The position numbers and the translations under genes were made by a program. Positions 45,149-53,089 of a stretch of 64,000 bases of DNA are shown here, one piece after another. Source of the stretch: Flavobacteriales bacterium UBA6057. GTDB taxonomy: Bacteria > Bacteroidota > Bacteroidia > Flavobacteriales_G > Salibacteraceae. The stretch spans positions 124,001 through 188,000 of the forward strand of contig DIYJ01000011.1 in NCBI GenBank assembly GCA_002428995.1, in the 5' to 3' direction. Under the pieces are notes generated by a model that saw only the letters and a program-made list of their open reading frames with translations, ran no database searches and was not told the origin of the DNA. Every line of letters begins with the position of its first letter. Position 1 is the first letter of the stretch.

Positions 45149-46006
45149 ATGAAATACCTATTCGCAATCTTCTCGGTTGTTTTGCTCTTCTCCGCCTGTA
45201 GTTCTGATTCCAACTCTGATGGAGCGACTGATCAGGAATCGCAGGAGTCTCTTCTCCAGGCTCAGCAAGATTCTTTGCTGGAAGTATTGAGGCAAGAATT
45301 GCAAGCGATCGATGAGAAGATGGATCGCGTGGGCGAGAACAACGGCATTTTTGAAGAGGCTACCGATGGAAATCAGGTTTTGTCCCGCGAGAGAATCATT
45401 GAGAAGGTAGAGGCGCTCGATCGCTTACTCAAGAATAACCAGGCGGAATTGGATAACATGTACAACCGCATGCGTGCCACTAAACTCGAGAACAAAAAGT
45501 TTGAACGCATGATCCAATCCATGCAGGAGAGGGTAGCTCAGCGTGAGGGTGAAATCCAGGACCTCATGAGCTTGCTTTCCAGAAAGGATCTGGAGATTGC
45601 AGATATCAAGCTGAGGGTAGACAGCATGAGGATGGAGAACATTGACCTTACGGAAGACCTGATGGAGATGGAGGATCAGATGCACACCGTTTACTTCGTA
45701 GTTGGCGAAGGAAAAGACCTGAGAAGTCAGGGTATTGTGACAAAAGAAGGTGGCCTGCTGGGGGTCGGTGGCTCGAAGCAATTAGATGTAAGTGCACTGG
45801 ACGAGTCAAAGTTCCAGCAAACAGACATGCGCGACCTGAATGAGGTATTACTCTATTCCAGGAAAGCCAGATTAATCACTAACCATCCTGAATCAGCGTA
45901 TGAGCTGGTGAATGCAGCGGATGGTACGGTAGAGAAACTTACCATATTGGATAAGGAGGCATTTTGGAAGGCGTCTGACTACTTGGTGGTGGAAGTTTCA
46001 AACTAG
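45149..46006 (+). CDS. Coiled-coil lipoprotein (Cbp1-like)
   Basis: 285 aa from ATG 45149. Signal MKYLFAIFSVVLLFSAC ends in a lipobox, followed by an Asp/Ser-rich linker. Residues ~30-180 are heptad-like and charged (LLEVLRQELQAIDEKMDRVG, LENKKFERMIQSMQERVAQR), predicting a long coiled coil. The C-terminal domain YFVVGEGKDLRSQGIVTKEG with KQLDVSALDESKFQ is shared with a Bacteroidota lipoprotein group that includes a collagen-binding adhesin (Cbp1) of Bacteroides. Ligand binding here is not demonstrable. The gene stands alone after the GH1 gene. Confidence 0.75.
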   Translation: MKYLFAIFSVVLLFSACSSDSNSDGATDQESQESLLQAQQDSLLEVLRQELQAIDEKMDRVGENNGIFEEATDGNQVLSRERIIEKVEALDRLLKNNQAELDNMYNRMRATKLENKKFERMIQSMQERVAQREGEIQDLMSLLSRKDLEIADIKLRVDSMRMENIDLTEDLMEMEDQMHTVYFVVGEGKDLRSQGIVTKEGGLLGVGGSKQLDVSALDESKFQQTDMRDLNEVLLYSRKARLITNHPESAYELVNAADGTVEKLTILDKEAFWKASDYLVVEVSN

Positions 46007-46117
46007 GTTTTGCGAGCACTGGCGTCAGCAGCGCGCGGACTGGGAAAATGACCTAATTGTTAATAAATAGAAAGAACCAATCTTTTTGGTTTGACTTACG
46101 TCTTATATGCACAGATC

Positions 46118-46537
46118 ATGAGCATTTTAAGACTAATTAAGTATAGGTACCTCACTAAGCGAAGAAGAAAGTATGCTTCGCTGGCAGTATCCCTGGCGTT
46201 GGCCCACGCTTCCCTCGGGCAGGTTAAGTACAAATCACTCGGAAATGGAATGGCCGATATCACGCTTGCGTTGGAGCAAGACAATCGGTTTAAGCTGGAT
46301 TTGCAGCCGCACACTACCGCTGAAAGAAGCTTAAAGCTCAGTGGCAAGTGGCATGCGGAAGAGGATAACTACGTGCTCAAGTTCAATCGCAAGAGAAAGA
46401 ACCTCAAGAATCTGTTTTCTTCCAATGCCGGCTTCGAAAAACTCTCGGAAGTTCAGGACGGTCGTACAGTGATCATTCCACGCAATGAAGTGGGGGTCGT
46501 GATCAGCGGAATTTTCTGTCAGAAAAGGATCGCTTAA
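46118..46537 (+). CDS. Small exported protein of unknown function
   Basis: 139 aa from ATG 46118. A basic N-terminus (LIKYRYLTKRRRKYA) is followed by SLAVSLALAHASLGQ, a plausible signal peptide. The mature ~105 residues are beta-strand-like and basic (YVLKFNRKRKNLKN, VIIPRNEVGVVISGIF). Stops of this gene and the convergent DUF983 gene overlap (46534-46537). No family is recognised. Confidence 0.62.
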   Translation: MSILRLIKYRYLTKRRRKYASLAVSLALAHASLGQVKYKSLGNGMADITLALEQDNRFKLDLQPHTTAERSLKLSGKWHAEEDNYVLKFNRKRKNLKNLFSSNAGFEKLSEVQDGRTVIIPRNEVGVVISGIFCQKRIA

Positions 46538-46917
46538 TTCTCTACTGAAACACCTTTATACTTCACAAACATGTTGATCCAGATGCTCCTTCCCAAGCGG
46601 AAGTTGAGAGGCATGGTGATCAGTATAGCGCCTATAATCGCGATGAGGTATTCATGAAGCTGCCATTCTTCTCCAAGGACCAGCATCGCGATGAATACAG
46701 CAATGCCGAGTCCTACGGTCAGGCCGTAATTCACATACATTGCTCCGTAATAGAAGGAGGGCTCTAAACTATAGGGCTGTCCACATTTTGGACACTCGGC
46801 AGGCATGTCAAATATCTTAGACAGCTTGTAAGGATTCCGCTCTTCGAACAGATCTCCTTCATGGCACCGAGGGCATTTCTGATTGAGAATGCTGTAGAGT
46901 TTTGTGCCTTTTTTCAT
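46534..46917 (-). CDS. DUF983 zinc-ribbon membrane protein
   Basis: 127 aa from ATG 46917. The zinc-ribbon KCPRCHEGDLF pairs with ECPKCGQPY (two CxxC), followed by FYYGAMYVNYG and two membrane segments (LTVGLGIAVFIAMLVLG, YLIAIIGAILITMPL). This is the DUF983 layout, found in Bacteroidota and alphaproteobacteria; its function is unknown. An 11-residue upstream extension is possible but not needed. Confidence 0.85.
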   Translation of the reverse strand: MKKGTKLYSILNQKCPRCHEGDLFEERNPYKLSKIFDMPAECPKCGQPYSLEPSFYYGAMYVNYGLTVGLGIAVFIAMLVLGEEWQLHEYLIAIIGAILITMPLNFRLGRSIWINMFVKYKGVSVEN

Positions 46918-47187
46918 TGCCTTGAACTTTGGTGCAAAGGTGAAGCACAAGCGCCAAACTATTGGTGATCTTCATCACAAAAACGTCTGATAGTATCAGT
47001 CAGTCGATAGAGTTACTGGTCCTACATCTCAAAGCTGTAGGCTTATCGACAAGACCATTTACCTCAATATCCCATCGGACCAATATATGAGGCTTTCCTA
47101 GCCAAGCCTAATGGAGGTTTTTCATGGCTTGAGTGGTTTGGGTGAGCCGTGATTGTAAAACGAATCTTACCGGTTTAGATATGCCAC

Positions 47188-47499
47188 CTAACTCTCCTGC
47201 GCTCGCTCAATACGCTCAATATTTATTGGGCCAATGTTGATCTTTACCTTCTTCGAATGGCTCTTGGGTTGAGGCTCAGATTCATCCAGATTCATGCGGT
47301 TGCCCATTTCGTTGGCTAGTTTTTTTCCGAGGTAATAGGCCAGGCCCCAGATCGTGTCTATCTCTTCTTGTTCAACCACTTTTTCGGAGCCGCGTGCTTC
47401 CACTTTGGGCTTCGTGGTCTTCGGTGTGGCGTTCTGAGCGTATCCCTCATCTATCCACAGGACTCCCATAAAAAACATGACAATGAAGAGTTTATACAC
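47188..47499 (-). CDS. Small secreted hypothetical protein
   Basis: 103 aa beginning MYKLFIVMFFMGVLWIDEGY followed by AQ, a signal peptide. The mature part is highly charged and low-complexity (NATPKTTKPKVEARGSEK, SEPQPKSHSKKVKINIG). No family is recognised. About 270 bases separate it from the DUF983 gene; that stretch (46918-47187) shows no gene or clear motif. Confidence 0.5.
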   Translation of the reverse strand: MYKLFIVMFFMGVLWIDEGYAQNATPKTTKPKVEARGSEKVVEQEEIDTIWGLAYYLGKKLANEMGNRMNLDESEPQPKSHSKKVKINIGPINIERIERAQES

Positions 47500-47571
47500 C
47501 GGCTGATCTAGTTAGCTTCTTTGGGACGTAAAGGTCTTTAATAAGTTACTTATCATTGTTAAAAAAGCTTT

Positions 47572-48312
47572 TTGCCCCAGAGACCAGCAGAAACATGTCC
47601 CCAATGTGATCAGGTTTTGGAACCATCTTTTGTCTTTTGTCCTGCTTGTGGTCAGAAGCGTATTCAAGAAGAGGAGAGCCTTAAAAGTCTAATCACCAGC
47701 TTTCTTGGAGATTATTTTGCCTACGATTCCAAGCTGATGAAAAGCCTAAGGCCATTGTTATTCAAGCCCGGCTTTTTATCTCTACAGTACCTGGCTGGAA
47801 AGCGTGTCAACTATATTCCTCCGCTCCGACTGTACATATTCATCAGTATCATCTTTTTCGTAGTTCTGAGCCTGAGCGGAAACTCCAATAGCTCCGAACT
47901 GGATTCCAGTATCTGGGATAGCTTTTTTCAGGACTACCTTCCAAGGGTGTTTTTCTTGCTGTTACCCATGTTTGCCGGTATTCAAAACATCCTCTTCCGA
48001 AGGTTTAAAAGAGGTTATGTATTTCACCTCGTTTCTTCCCTGCACTTCCACTCATTTCTATTCCTCCTTCTCATTGCATACCTGCTGTTGAGTAGGTTCT
48101 TAGTGGCTGTTGGAATGGGCTATTTGAACGTGTACATTCTCAGTGTTTGTGGCCTTCTGGCTGGTTTCTATCTGTTTAAGTCCTTAAAGAAGTTGTTTGT
48201 CATGAAAACGGGTAGGAGCCTTGCGAACTTTACGCTGCTCTTACTGATTTATGGAATTCTTGTGAGTTCCATACTGATGCTGATTCTCGGATATATCGCA
48301 CTTAGGACGTAA
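47572..48312 (+). CDS. DUF3667 zinc-ribbon membrane protein
   Basis: 246 aa starting at TTG 47572, the only in-frame start in reach of the zinc ribbon. The N-terminus ETCPQC and FCPACGQKR form two CxxC pairs, followed by SLKSLITSFLGDYFAYDSKL and RPLLFKPGFLSLQYLAGKRV, the DUF3667 signature. Four or five hydrophobic segments follow. Members are widespread membrane proteins of Bacteroidota with no assigned function. Confidence 0.8.
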   Translation: MPQRPAETCPQCDQVLEPSFVFCPACGQKRIQEEESLKSLITSFLGDYFAYDSKLMKSLRPLLFKPGFLSLQYLAGKRVNYIPPLRLYIFISIIFFVVLSLSGNSNSSELDSSIWDSFFQDYLPRVFFLLLPMFAGIQNILFRRFKRGYVFHLVSSLHFHSFLFLLLIAYLLLSRFLVAVGMGYLNVYILSVCGLLAGFYLFKSLKKLFVMKTGRSLANFTLLLLIYGILVSSILMLILGYIALRT

Positions 48313-48523
48313 GTCTTTTCCTTTCCAATAGCGTGTTTTTTATCGATCTAAAGCGTGGGCTAAGGCTATAACCAGCAAATAAACGGGCGTTCCATTTCCT
48401 GTCAGGATGCTTTTTCTCTGGTAGTTTATATGCACACGGGCAGCTGATCTTCAGCCGTGCAGTACTTTCAACGAGTTTAATGTTCCAACCCTCTCAATTT
48501 TTGAATCTAAATTGACTTGCATT

Positions 48524-48808
48524 ATGATGAATCGAATTATACTGCTTGGAGTACTTGCCATAGTAACAATGTCTTTTCTTTCATCCAAGAGTGACCAGAT
48601 AAAAGAAAAGGAGACTTGGGAATACACTGTTATCTATGGTGAAGACCTGCTCACCTTTCAGAAGCTAGTGAGTGAAAAGTTAAACGAGGGCTGGCAGTTG
48701 CAGGGAAGGATGAGCGCTGTTGGAGATCCGGCAGGAACTCGGACCTGGTTTAAGTATTTTCAGTCTGCCAAAAGAGTTAAGGTCGAAGCGGAAAAATCCG
48801 GGGAGTAG
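48524..48808 (+). CDS. Small exported protein with DUF1737-like domain
   Basis: 94 aa from ATG 48524. MMNRIILLGVLAIVTMSFLS is a signal-like or anchor segment. The rest has the short pattern WEYTVIYGEDLLTFQKLVSE then KLNEGWQLQGRMS, typical of DUF1737-like domains. The C-terminus is basic and charged. About 210 bases upstream hold only a weak hairpin near 48432-48460 (CACGG / CCGTG) and no gene. Confidence 0.6.
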   Translation: MMNRIILLGVLAIVTMSFLSSKSDQIKEKETWEYTVIYGEDLLTFQKLVSEKLNEGWQLQGRMSAVGDPAGTRTWFKYFQSAKRVKVEAEKSGE

Positions 48809-48903
48809 CAACATGGTCTGCGCGATTGTGCGCACAAGTAACGATACTTGACAAGGGGTCGAAATTTGGTAAGAAGGCATTGGGTGGTTTCCCTGCGTTG
48901 AGG

Positions 48904-48934
48904 GGCTTTAGTGAGCGAAGATGGAGCTGGTGGG
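48904..48934. repeat. Degenerate copy of the tmRNA 3' end (distal repeat)
   Basis: These 31 bases match 49377-49407 (the tmRNA acceptor end plus the first part of its terminator) at 27 positions. The match stops inside the T-arm. With 49377-49407 it brackets the GIY-YIG pseudogene in direct orientation, as expected for a target-site duplication or an att-like repeat. Confidence 0.65.
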
Positions 48935-48999
48935 CGAGGTGTTGAACTTTTTGATGGAGGATTTGATGAGATTTATTGATCTCGATCAACCAGTCGATT

Positions 49000-49239
49000 C
49001 TAAATAAATGCACGCCCTGAGTCAGACTTTAGAGACTTCTCAAAGAAGTATGTCTTGTACTTGTCTTGAAAGACGATATGCGTTTGCAATTTCAATGGAA
49101 GTCTTGTTGAAGTTTAGTGGACTTCCCCTCTTCCATGCCGGATAAGTCGGTCATCCAAATTGTTGGTGCATCCGACATAGAAAGATCCGCCACAGCATTT
49201 CAAGGTGTAGACTGTTCAAGTCTTTTAGCAAATATGCAT
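49000..49239 (-). pseudogene. GIY-YIG nuclease pseudogene
   Basis: The minus-strand frame from ATG 49237-49239 reads MHIC*KT*TVYTLKCCGGSF then YVGCTNNLDDRLIRHGRGEV, then H*TSTRLPLKL, KTYFFEKSLKSDSGRAFI and a stop at 49000-49002. VYT, YVG, the Arg-x5-His-type segment and the terminal EKSLKSDSGRAFI are the landmarks of short UPF0213-type GIY-YIG nucleases. Three in-frame stops (49225-49227, 49216-49218, 49114-49116) inactivate it. It lies directly downstream of the tmRNA gene in the same orientation, between two copies of the tmRNA 3' end. Confidence 0.8.
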
Positions 49240-49271
49240 GATGCTTATTCGCTGAAATGAAAGCGAAGAAC

Positions 49272-49290
49272 CGGTGGAGTGCCTCCACCG
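49272..49290. repeat. Perfect eight-pair hairpin downstream of the tmRNA
   Basis: CGGTGGAG-TGC-CTCCACCG lies between the GIY-YIG pseudogene start and the tmRNA terminator. Its strand partner is unknown. It contains the GGTGGAG/CTCCACC word that also forms the tmRNA acceptor end, so it could be another remnant of the same duplication. Confidence 0.5.
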
Positions 49291-49344
49291 AAGCTCATCG
49301 AAGCTGGCAGAAATTCTTGGCTAGAAGACGTTTTGGGTTCAAAC

Positions 49345-49389
49345 AAAAAAGCTCACCTGCGCCACGCATGCTGCGCGGCTTCGGTGAGC
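49345..49389 (-). terminator. tmRNA terminator
   Basis: On the minus strand, GCTCACC (from 49389) pairs with GGTGAGC (ending 49351), with inner GCCGCGC/GCGTGGC pairing, followed by TTTTTTG. It begins three to five bases after the tmRNA 3' end. Confidence 0.8.
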
Positions 49390-49407
49390 GAAGGTGGAGC
49401 TGGCGGG
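49377..49407. repeat. Proximal repeat: tmRNA 3' end and terminator arm
   Basis: Intact partner of the degenerate copy at 48904-48934 (27 of 31 bases equal). It includes the end of the tmRNA acceptor stem and the outer arm of the terminator. Confidence 0.65.
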
Positions 49408-49788
49408 AGTCGAACCCGCGTCCAAACAAGGAACCAATAGGCTTTCTACAAGCTTAGCTCTCCGATTGATTTTCGATTGCATGCTGTCCGGGAGCAGACC
49501 ACATGCAACTTAGCTTCTAAATTTTCGGAAGATCATCAAAGCTTTGACCTTCCTATTCTATCATCGACCACGCCTCCATTGACCAAGGGGATAGACAAAC
49601 CTTAGCCGGAGACGTCTTGTCCGCGCACCTTGTGCGGGATTAGGCTTAATCTCCTATCGGATGATTAGGCTGCAAGAGCGTAATTGTATTCGCCAGTTAA
49701 AAAAGTGAACAACGGATTTGCGAGGAGCAATTCAATCCTCGGCTTGCTTACGTATTCATTCATCTTGCTGTCAAAACCAGTCAGCCCC
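49395..49788 (-). ncRNA. ssrA: tmRNA (ssrA), rescue of stalled ribosomes
   Basis: About 394 nt, one-piece type. The 5' end GGGGCTGACTGG with TTTTGACAG is the tRNA-like half; the 3' end is GGACGCGGGTTCGACTCCCG followed by CCAGCTCCA, giving a seven-pair acceptor stem (GGGGCTG with CAGCTCC). The genome encodes CC then T, so the final A of CCA must be added. The tag frame reads GGC GAA TAC AAT TAC GCT CTT GCA GCC TAA (stop at 49665-49667), tag GEYNYALAA, with the ALAA proteolysis end. A terminator follows. A TACCTTTG box lies 15 nt upstream. Confidence 0.95.
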
Positions 49789-49803
49789 AGAAAGAACAGT
49801 CTA

Positions 49804-49811
49804 CAAAGGTA
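49804..49811 (-). promoter_or_regulatory. Candidate -7 box (TACCTTTG) of the tmRNA gene
   Basis: Minus-strand TAnnTTTG match identical to that of rpmH, 15 nt upstream of the mature tmRNA 5' end, leaving a short 5' precursor. The -33 element is weak. Confidence 0.55.
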
Positions 49812-49855
49812 TTTCAATTGACGAACCAAGAGTTTCCAGCATCCAATTATTGGTT

Positions 49856-49863
49856 TAATTTTG
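49856..49863 (+). promoter_or_regulatory. Candidate promoter (TTTC-N20-TAATTTTG) of the polysaccharide locus
   Basis: TAATTTTG lies 17 nt before ATG 49881, with TTTC twenty bases upstream as a near-match to the -33 TTTG. It would start the long polysaccharide transcript and is divergent from the tmRNA. Confidence 0.55.
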
Positions 49864-49880
49864 CAGGCTGAAATTCCCTT

Positions 49881-50666
49881 ATGCGCATCCAATTTCTCCT
49901 TTACCTTTCTCTGGCAGCTCTCTTAATGGCTTCCTGTGTAGGTAATCGAAAGCAAGTCTATTTGCAGGACAAATCAAAAAGTGGTGAGGAGAGGTTTTTC
50001 CCGGAAACTCAAGCTGAGGTGGCGCTGGATACCTACCGACTTCGTTCGGGAGACATCCTTTTCATCAACATCGAAAAGTTTAGAGTAGGTCAGGAATTGT
50101 TCACCATTTCCAGCTTTCAGCAGCTTGCAGGGAATCAGCGAGTTAATCATCCCTACATGGCTGGGTACAAGATTGACCCGATGGGTAATATCACATTGCC
50201 GTTGTTGGGCTCCGTAAAGGCTGCTGACAGAACTGCGGAGCAATTGCAATTGGAATTGAGGGTACTTGCTGCGAAAGAATACCCTGATGCCGTGGTGGAG
50301 GTCTTTCAGTTGGACGGTACGGTTTCCATCATAGGTGAAGTGTCGCGCCCCGGGCGCTATCCTCTGTATAAAGGGCGCAATTCCATCCTTGATGCTGTTG
50401 CCATGGCCGGGGACCTTACCCCTTTTGCTGATCGGGCACAGGTCAAGGTGATTCGGATTTTGGAGAATGGCCAGGAATTGACAATCGTTGATTTGAATGA
50501 CATTAGCTTACTTGGCACGAGCGATTACTATGTTCAGAACGATGATATTATCATCATTTCTCCTTTAAGGCGGAAGAAATTCGTAACTACAAACATTCAG
50601 TGGGCGATCAGCTCCATTACGGCTCTTGTGGCTGTTACCAGCTTGATCGTAAACATATCCAGATAA
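49881..50666 (+). CDS. Wza/BexD-like polysaccharide export lipoprotein
   Basis: 261 aa. Lipobox LMASC gives Cys19 as anchor. YRLRSGDILFINIEKF begins the polysaccharide export (Poly_export) domain; MAGYKIDPMGNITLPLLGSV is its typical strand-turn motif; SLBB-like VSIIGEVSRPGRYPLYKG follows, and the C-terminus holds one membrane-type segment (ISSITALVAVTSLIVNI). It forms the outer-membrane conduit for capsule or exopolysaccharide. First gene of the locus, nine bases before the Wzc-like gene. Confidence 0.93.
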   Translation: MRIQFLLYLSLAALLMASCVGNRKQVYLQDKSKSGEERFFPETQAEVALDTYRLRSGDILFINIEKFRVGQELFTISSFQQLAGNQRVNHPYMAGYKIDPMGNITLPLLGSVKAADRTAEQLQLELRVLAAKEYPDAVVEVFQLDGTVSIIGEVSRPGRYPLYKGRNSILDAVAMAGDLTPFADRAQVKVIRILENGQELTIVDLNDISLLGTSDYYVQNDDIIIISPLRRKKFVTTNIQWAISSITALVAVTSLIVNISR

Positions 50667-50675
50667 TCATCCTCA

Positions 50676-53009
50676 ATGGATTTCGAGACGCACCTTGATC
50701 AAGCCAATCGCGAGACACAGAGGTTTCTGAACAGAACCCTGCAGAAACTCAGGAAATATTTATGGCTGATAGCCACGTGTGTCATTCTTGCCGTGATTAT
50801 CGCTTTTTCGATCGTCAGGTATTCTACAAGGGTCTACTCCATCGGTGCAAAACTGTTGATCGAGACTTCTTCCCAAGGTATTGATACACGGGCATTCCTG
50901 TTTGATGAACAACCCTTTAGCAATGCACAAGACCTGCAGAACGAGCTGATCATCATCAAATCGTTCCCAATCCTGACCAAAACGATTCGGGACGTTGATC
51001 ACAATGTACGCTACTACAGGACCACCAAGGCCTTGGAACGAGTGATAGAGATTGAGCGGGAAGACAGTCCCTTCCAGCTGAAGGTTGTTGGAGATTGGGT
51101 GGAAACAAACAGTCTTCTTGGTGGACGACAAATCATAGTACGGCTGGAAGGAGAAACTGTAACGCTGCTCACGGAGGATGAAAAGCAGATTTTGTCGGGC
51201 GAGGTTGGCAGCCTTATGACGCATGAAGGAAATACCTTCAGAATTGTCCGAAATCCTGAACTCACCGATTATGAAACGGAAGTGAGCTACATGTTCAGAG
51301 CGCAGTCCGTGGAACTTGCTGTTCTCGAGTATCAAAGCAGGCTCAATGTTGAGATATCAATGGAACGATCCACCATTGTTGACCTGCAGATTCTGGGGCA
51401 GCTTACGGATAGGGAAACTCGCTTCATTGAACAGTTGATCTCCAACTATGTCAATGCAAATCTTGGAGAGAAAAACCGAGGTGCTTCCAACACCATTGAG
51501 TTCATCAATGAGGAGCTACAGATCATCACAGACTCTCTGAAGAAGATTGAAGGAAGGCTTCAGGCATTTAAGAGCCGCAATCAGATTGGTAATCTCCAAC
51601 AGGAGGGACAGCGGGTTTTTGAACTTCTGCTGGAAATGGAAGAGGAGAACGCAGAGCTGAAATTGAGGGAGAAATACTTGTCTGTTGTAAAGCAATATCT
51701 GGATGAAGATGAGTTGTCGAAACTTGTTACTCCCTCCTCCTTTGGAATTGAGGATCCGGCTCTGTCTCGATTGACGAGTGAACTTTTGACGCTTGAGTCA
51801 GAAAGAAAAGTATTTGGGGCAGACTCTGAAAGTGAGATTGCTCGTCAAATGGACACTAAAATCAAAGACCTGCGAGAGGCTTTAGCTAACTACGTCAAAA
51901 ATGTAGCGAGCACGAATCAAATCCAGATGGAGCAGGTGAGAAGCCGTATGAAGCTTGTGGAATCAACCATCGAAGATCTGCCAGTTTCGGAGATGGCGCT
52001 GATGAACATCGAGCGCTTGCATAAGCTCAGCGAAAGTCTCTACTTGTTGCTTCTCGAAAAGAAAACGGAGGCGGAAATTTCCAAATCGTCTAATACGCCT
52101 GATATTAAGGTTGTGGAGCATGCACGGAAGCTACAGATCAGCCCTGTTGAACCCAACAAACGACTTATTTATCTGAGTCTTATTTTCCTGGGGCTGGCGT
52201 TGCCACTGGCTTGGATTGTAATCTCTGTTTGGGCTGACAAAACAATCCACTCAAAGGAAGAGGTAGTAGAAATGTTGGACTTGCCGTTTATGGGATACAT
52301 TCCAGCGGCTGAAGGAAAACAGGCTCAGTATATTTTGAATGCTCCCAAAAGCCGCCTGGCAGAAGCTTTCCGGACTTTGCGCTCCAATGCCAAATATCTG
52401 ATCACCATGGATGGAGGTAAGGTCATTTTGGTGACCTCATGTTTCCCAGGTGAGGGTAAAACCTTTGTGTCGTCAAACCTGGCAGTTTCCTCTGCTTCTG
52501 CGAATGTTAAGACTATCCTCATAGGCGGTGACCTGAGAAAACCTCAGATTCAAAACAAGCTCGATCTGCCGAACGATGTTGGCCTTAGTAGCTATCTGGC
52601 AGGCAGAGTGCCTTTGGAGGATGTGATTCAAAACTATCAAGGGCGTTTGGATGTGATTACTTCCGGGCCTATTCCTCCTAATCCTATGGAATTGCTTGAT
52701 TCTGAAAGATTCTCGCAATTGCTGGATCATTTGAGGTCAAAGTATGATATGATCATTGTGGATACCAGTCCATTCATGCTTGTTTCTGATGCGCAGGTTC
52801 TGTTTGAGAAAACAGATATGAATCTGATTGTCCTGAGGAGTCAACTCTCAAAGCGCCAGAATCTTGGTCTGATCAAAGATCTCGTGGAGTCACACGCCAA
52901 CGAGAAGTTCAGTATCGTGTTGAATGACCTGGCGCAGGACCATGGCTACGGATATGGCTACGGGTATGCCAGTGGGTATTACGAGGATGGCGAAACCAAG
53001 AAGCTATGA
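50676..53009 (+). CDS. Wzc-like polysaccharide co-polymerase / tyrosine autokinase
   Basis: 777 aa. N-terminal Wzz domain with a first membrane segment (LWLIATCVILAVIIAFSIV), a long periplasmic coiled-coil stretch (about residues 280-470, RLQAFKSRNQIGNLQQEG), a second membrane segment (LIYLSLIFLGLALPLAWIVI) and a cytoplasmic BY-kinase domain with Walker A CFPGEGKT (589-596), DLRKPQIQNKLDL (Walker A') and MIIVDTSPFMLVSD (Walker B). The C-terminus has a tyrosine cluster YGYGYGYASGYYED used for autophosphorylation. It controls chain length and export. A cognate phosphatase is not in the window. Confidence 0.94.
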   Translation: MDFETHLDQANRETQRFLNRTLQKLRKYLWLIATCVILAVIIAFSIVRYSTRVYSIGAKLLIETSSQGIDTRAFLFDEQPFSNAQDLQNELIIIKSFPILTKTIRDVDHNVRYYRTTKALERVIEIEREDSPFQLKVVGDWVETNSLLGGRQIIVRLEGETVTLLTEDEKQILSGEVGSLMTHEGNTFRIVRNPELTDYETEVSYMFRAQSVELAVLEYQSRLNVEISMERSTIVDLQILGQLTDRETRFIEQLISNYVNANLGEKNRGASNTIEFINEELQIITDSLKKIEGRLQAFKSRNQIGNLQQEGQRVFELLLEMEEENAELKLREKYLSVVKQYLDEDELSKLVTPSSFGIEDPALSRLTSELLTLESERKVFGADSESEIARQMDTKIKDLREALANYVKNVASTNQIQMEQVRSRMKLVESTIEDLPVSEMALMNIERLHKLSESLYLLLLEKKTEAEISKSSNTPDIKVVEHARKLQISPVEPNKRLIYLSLIFLGLALPLAWIVISVWADKTIHSKEEVVEMLDLPFMGYIPAAEGKQAQYILNAPKSRLAEAFRTLRSNAKYLITMDGGKVILVTSCFPGEGKTFVSSNLAVSSASANVKTILIGGDLRKPQIQNKLDLPNDVGLSSYLAGRVPLEDVIQNYQGRLDVITSGPIPPNPMELLDSERFSQLLDHLRSKYDMIIVDTSPFMLVSDAQVLFEKTDMNLIVLRSQLSKRQNLGLIKDLVESHANEKFSIVLNDLAQDHGYGYGYGYASGYYEDGETKKL

Positions 53010-53089
53010 CCCTGCCTTCGTTTGTGTTTACTAACACGGAACACAAAAATGATCCTCGCAGCTGTGCGGATGTAAAATTGTAGTCACCC

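Noticed and set aside
46918..47187. Possible RNA gene upstream of the DUF983 gene
   Set aside because: I found no tRNA-like cloverleaf, strong hairpin or promoter-terminator pair in it.
48777..49013. 78-codon minus-strand frame
   Set aside because: It covers the tail of the GIY-YIG pseudogene and the repeated tmRNA end in another frame, with no domain.
49665..49892. 75-codon frame ending in GEYNYALAA
   Set aside because: It is the tmRNA read through its tag frame, not an mRNA gene; the part before the tag is the tRNA-like domain and pseudoknot region.
53010..53089. Possible small gene between the Wzc-like and flippase genes
   Set aside because: No start-to-stop frame of useful length; the stretch shows no clear structure.
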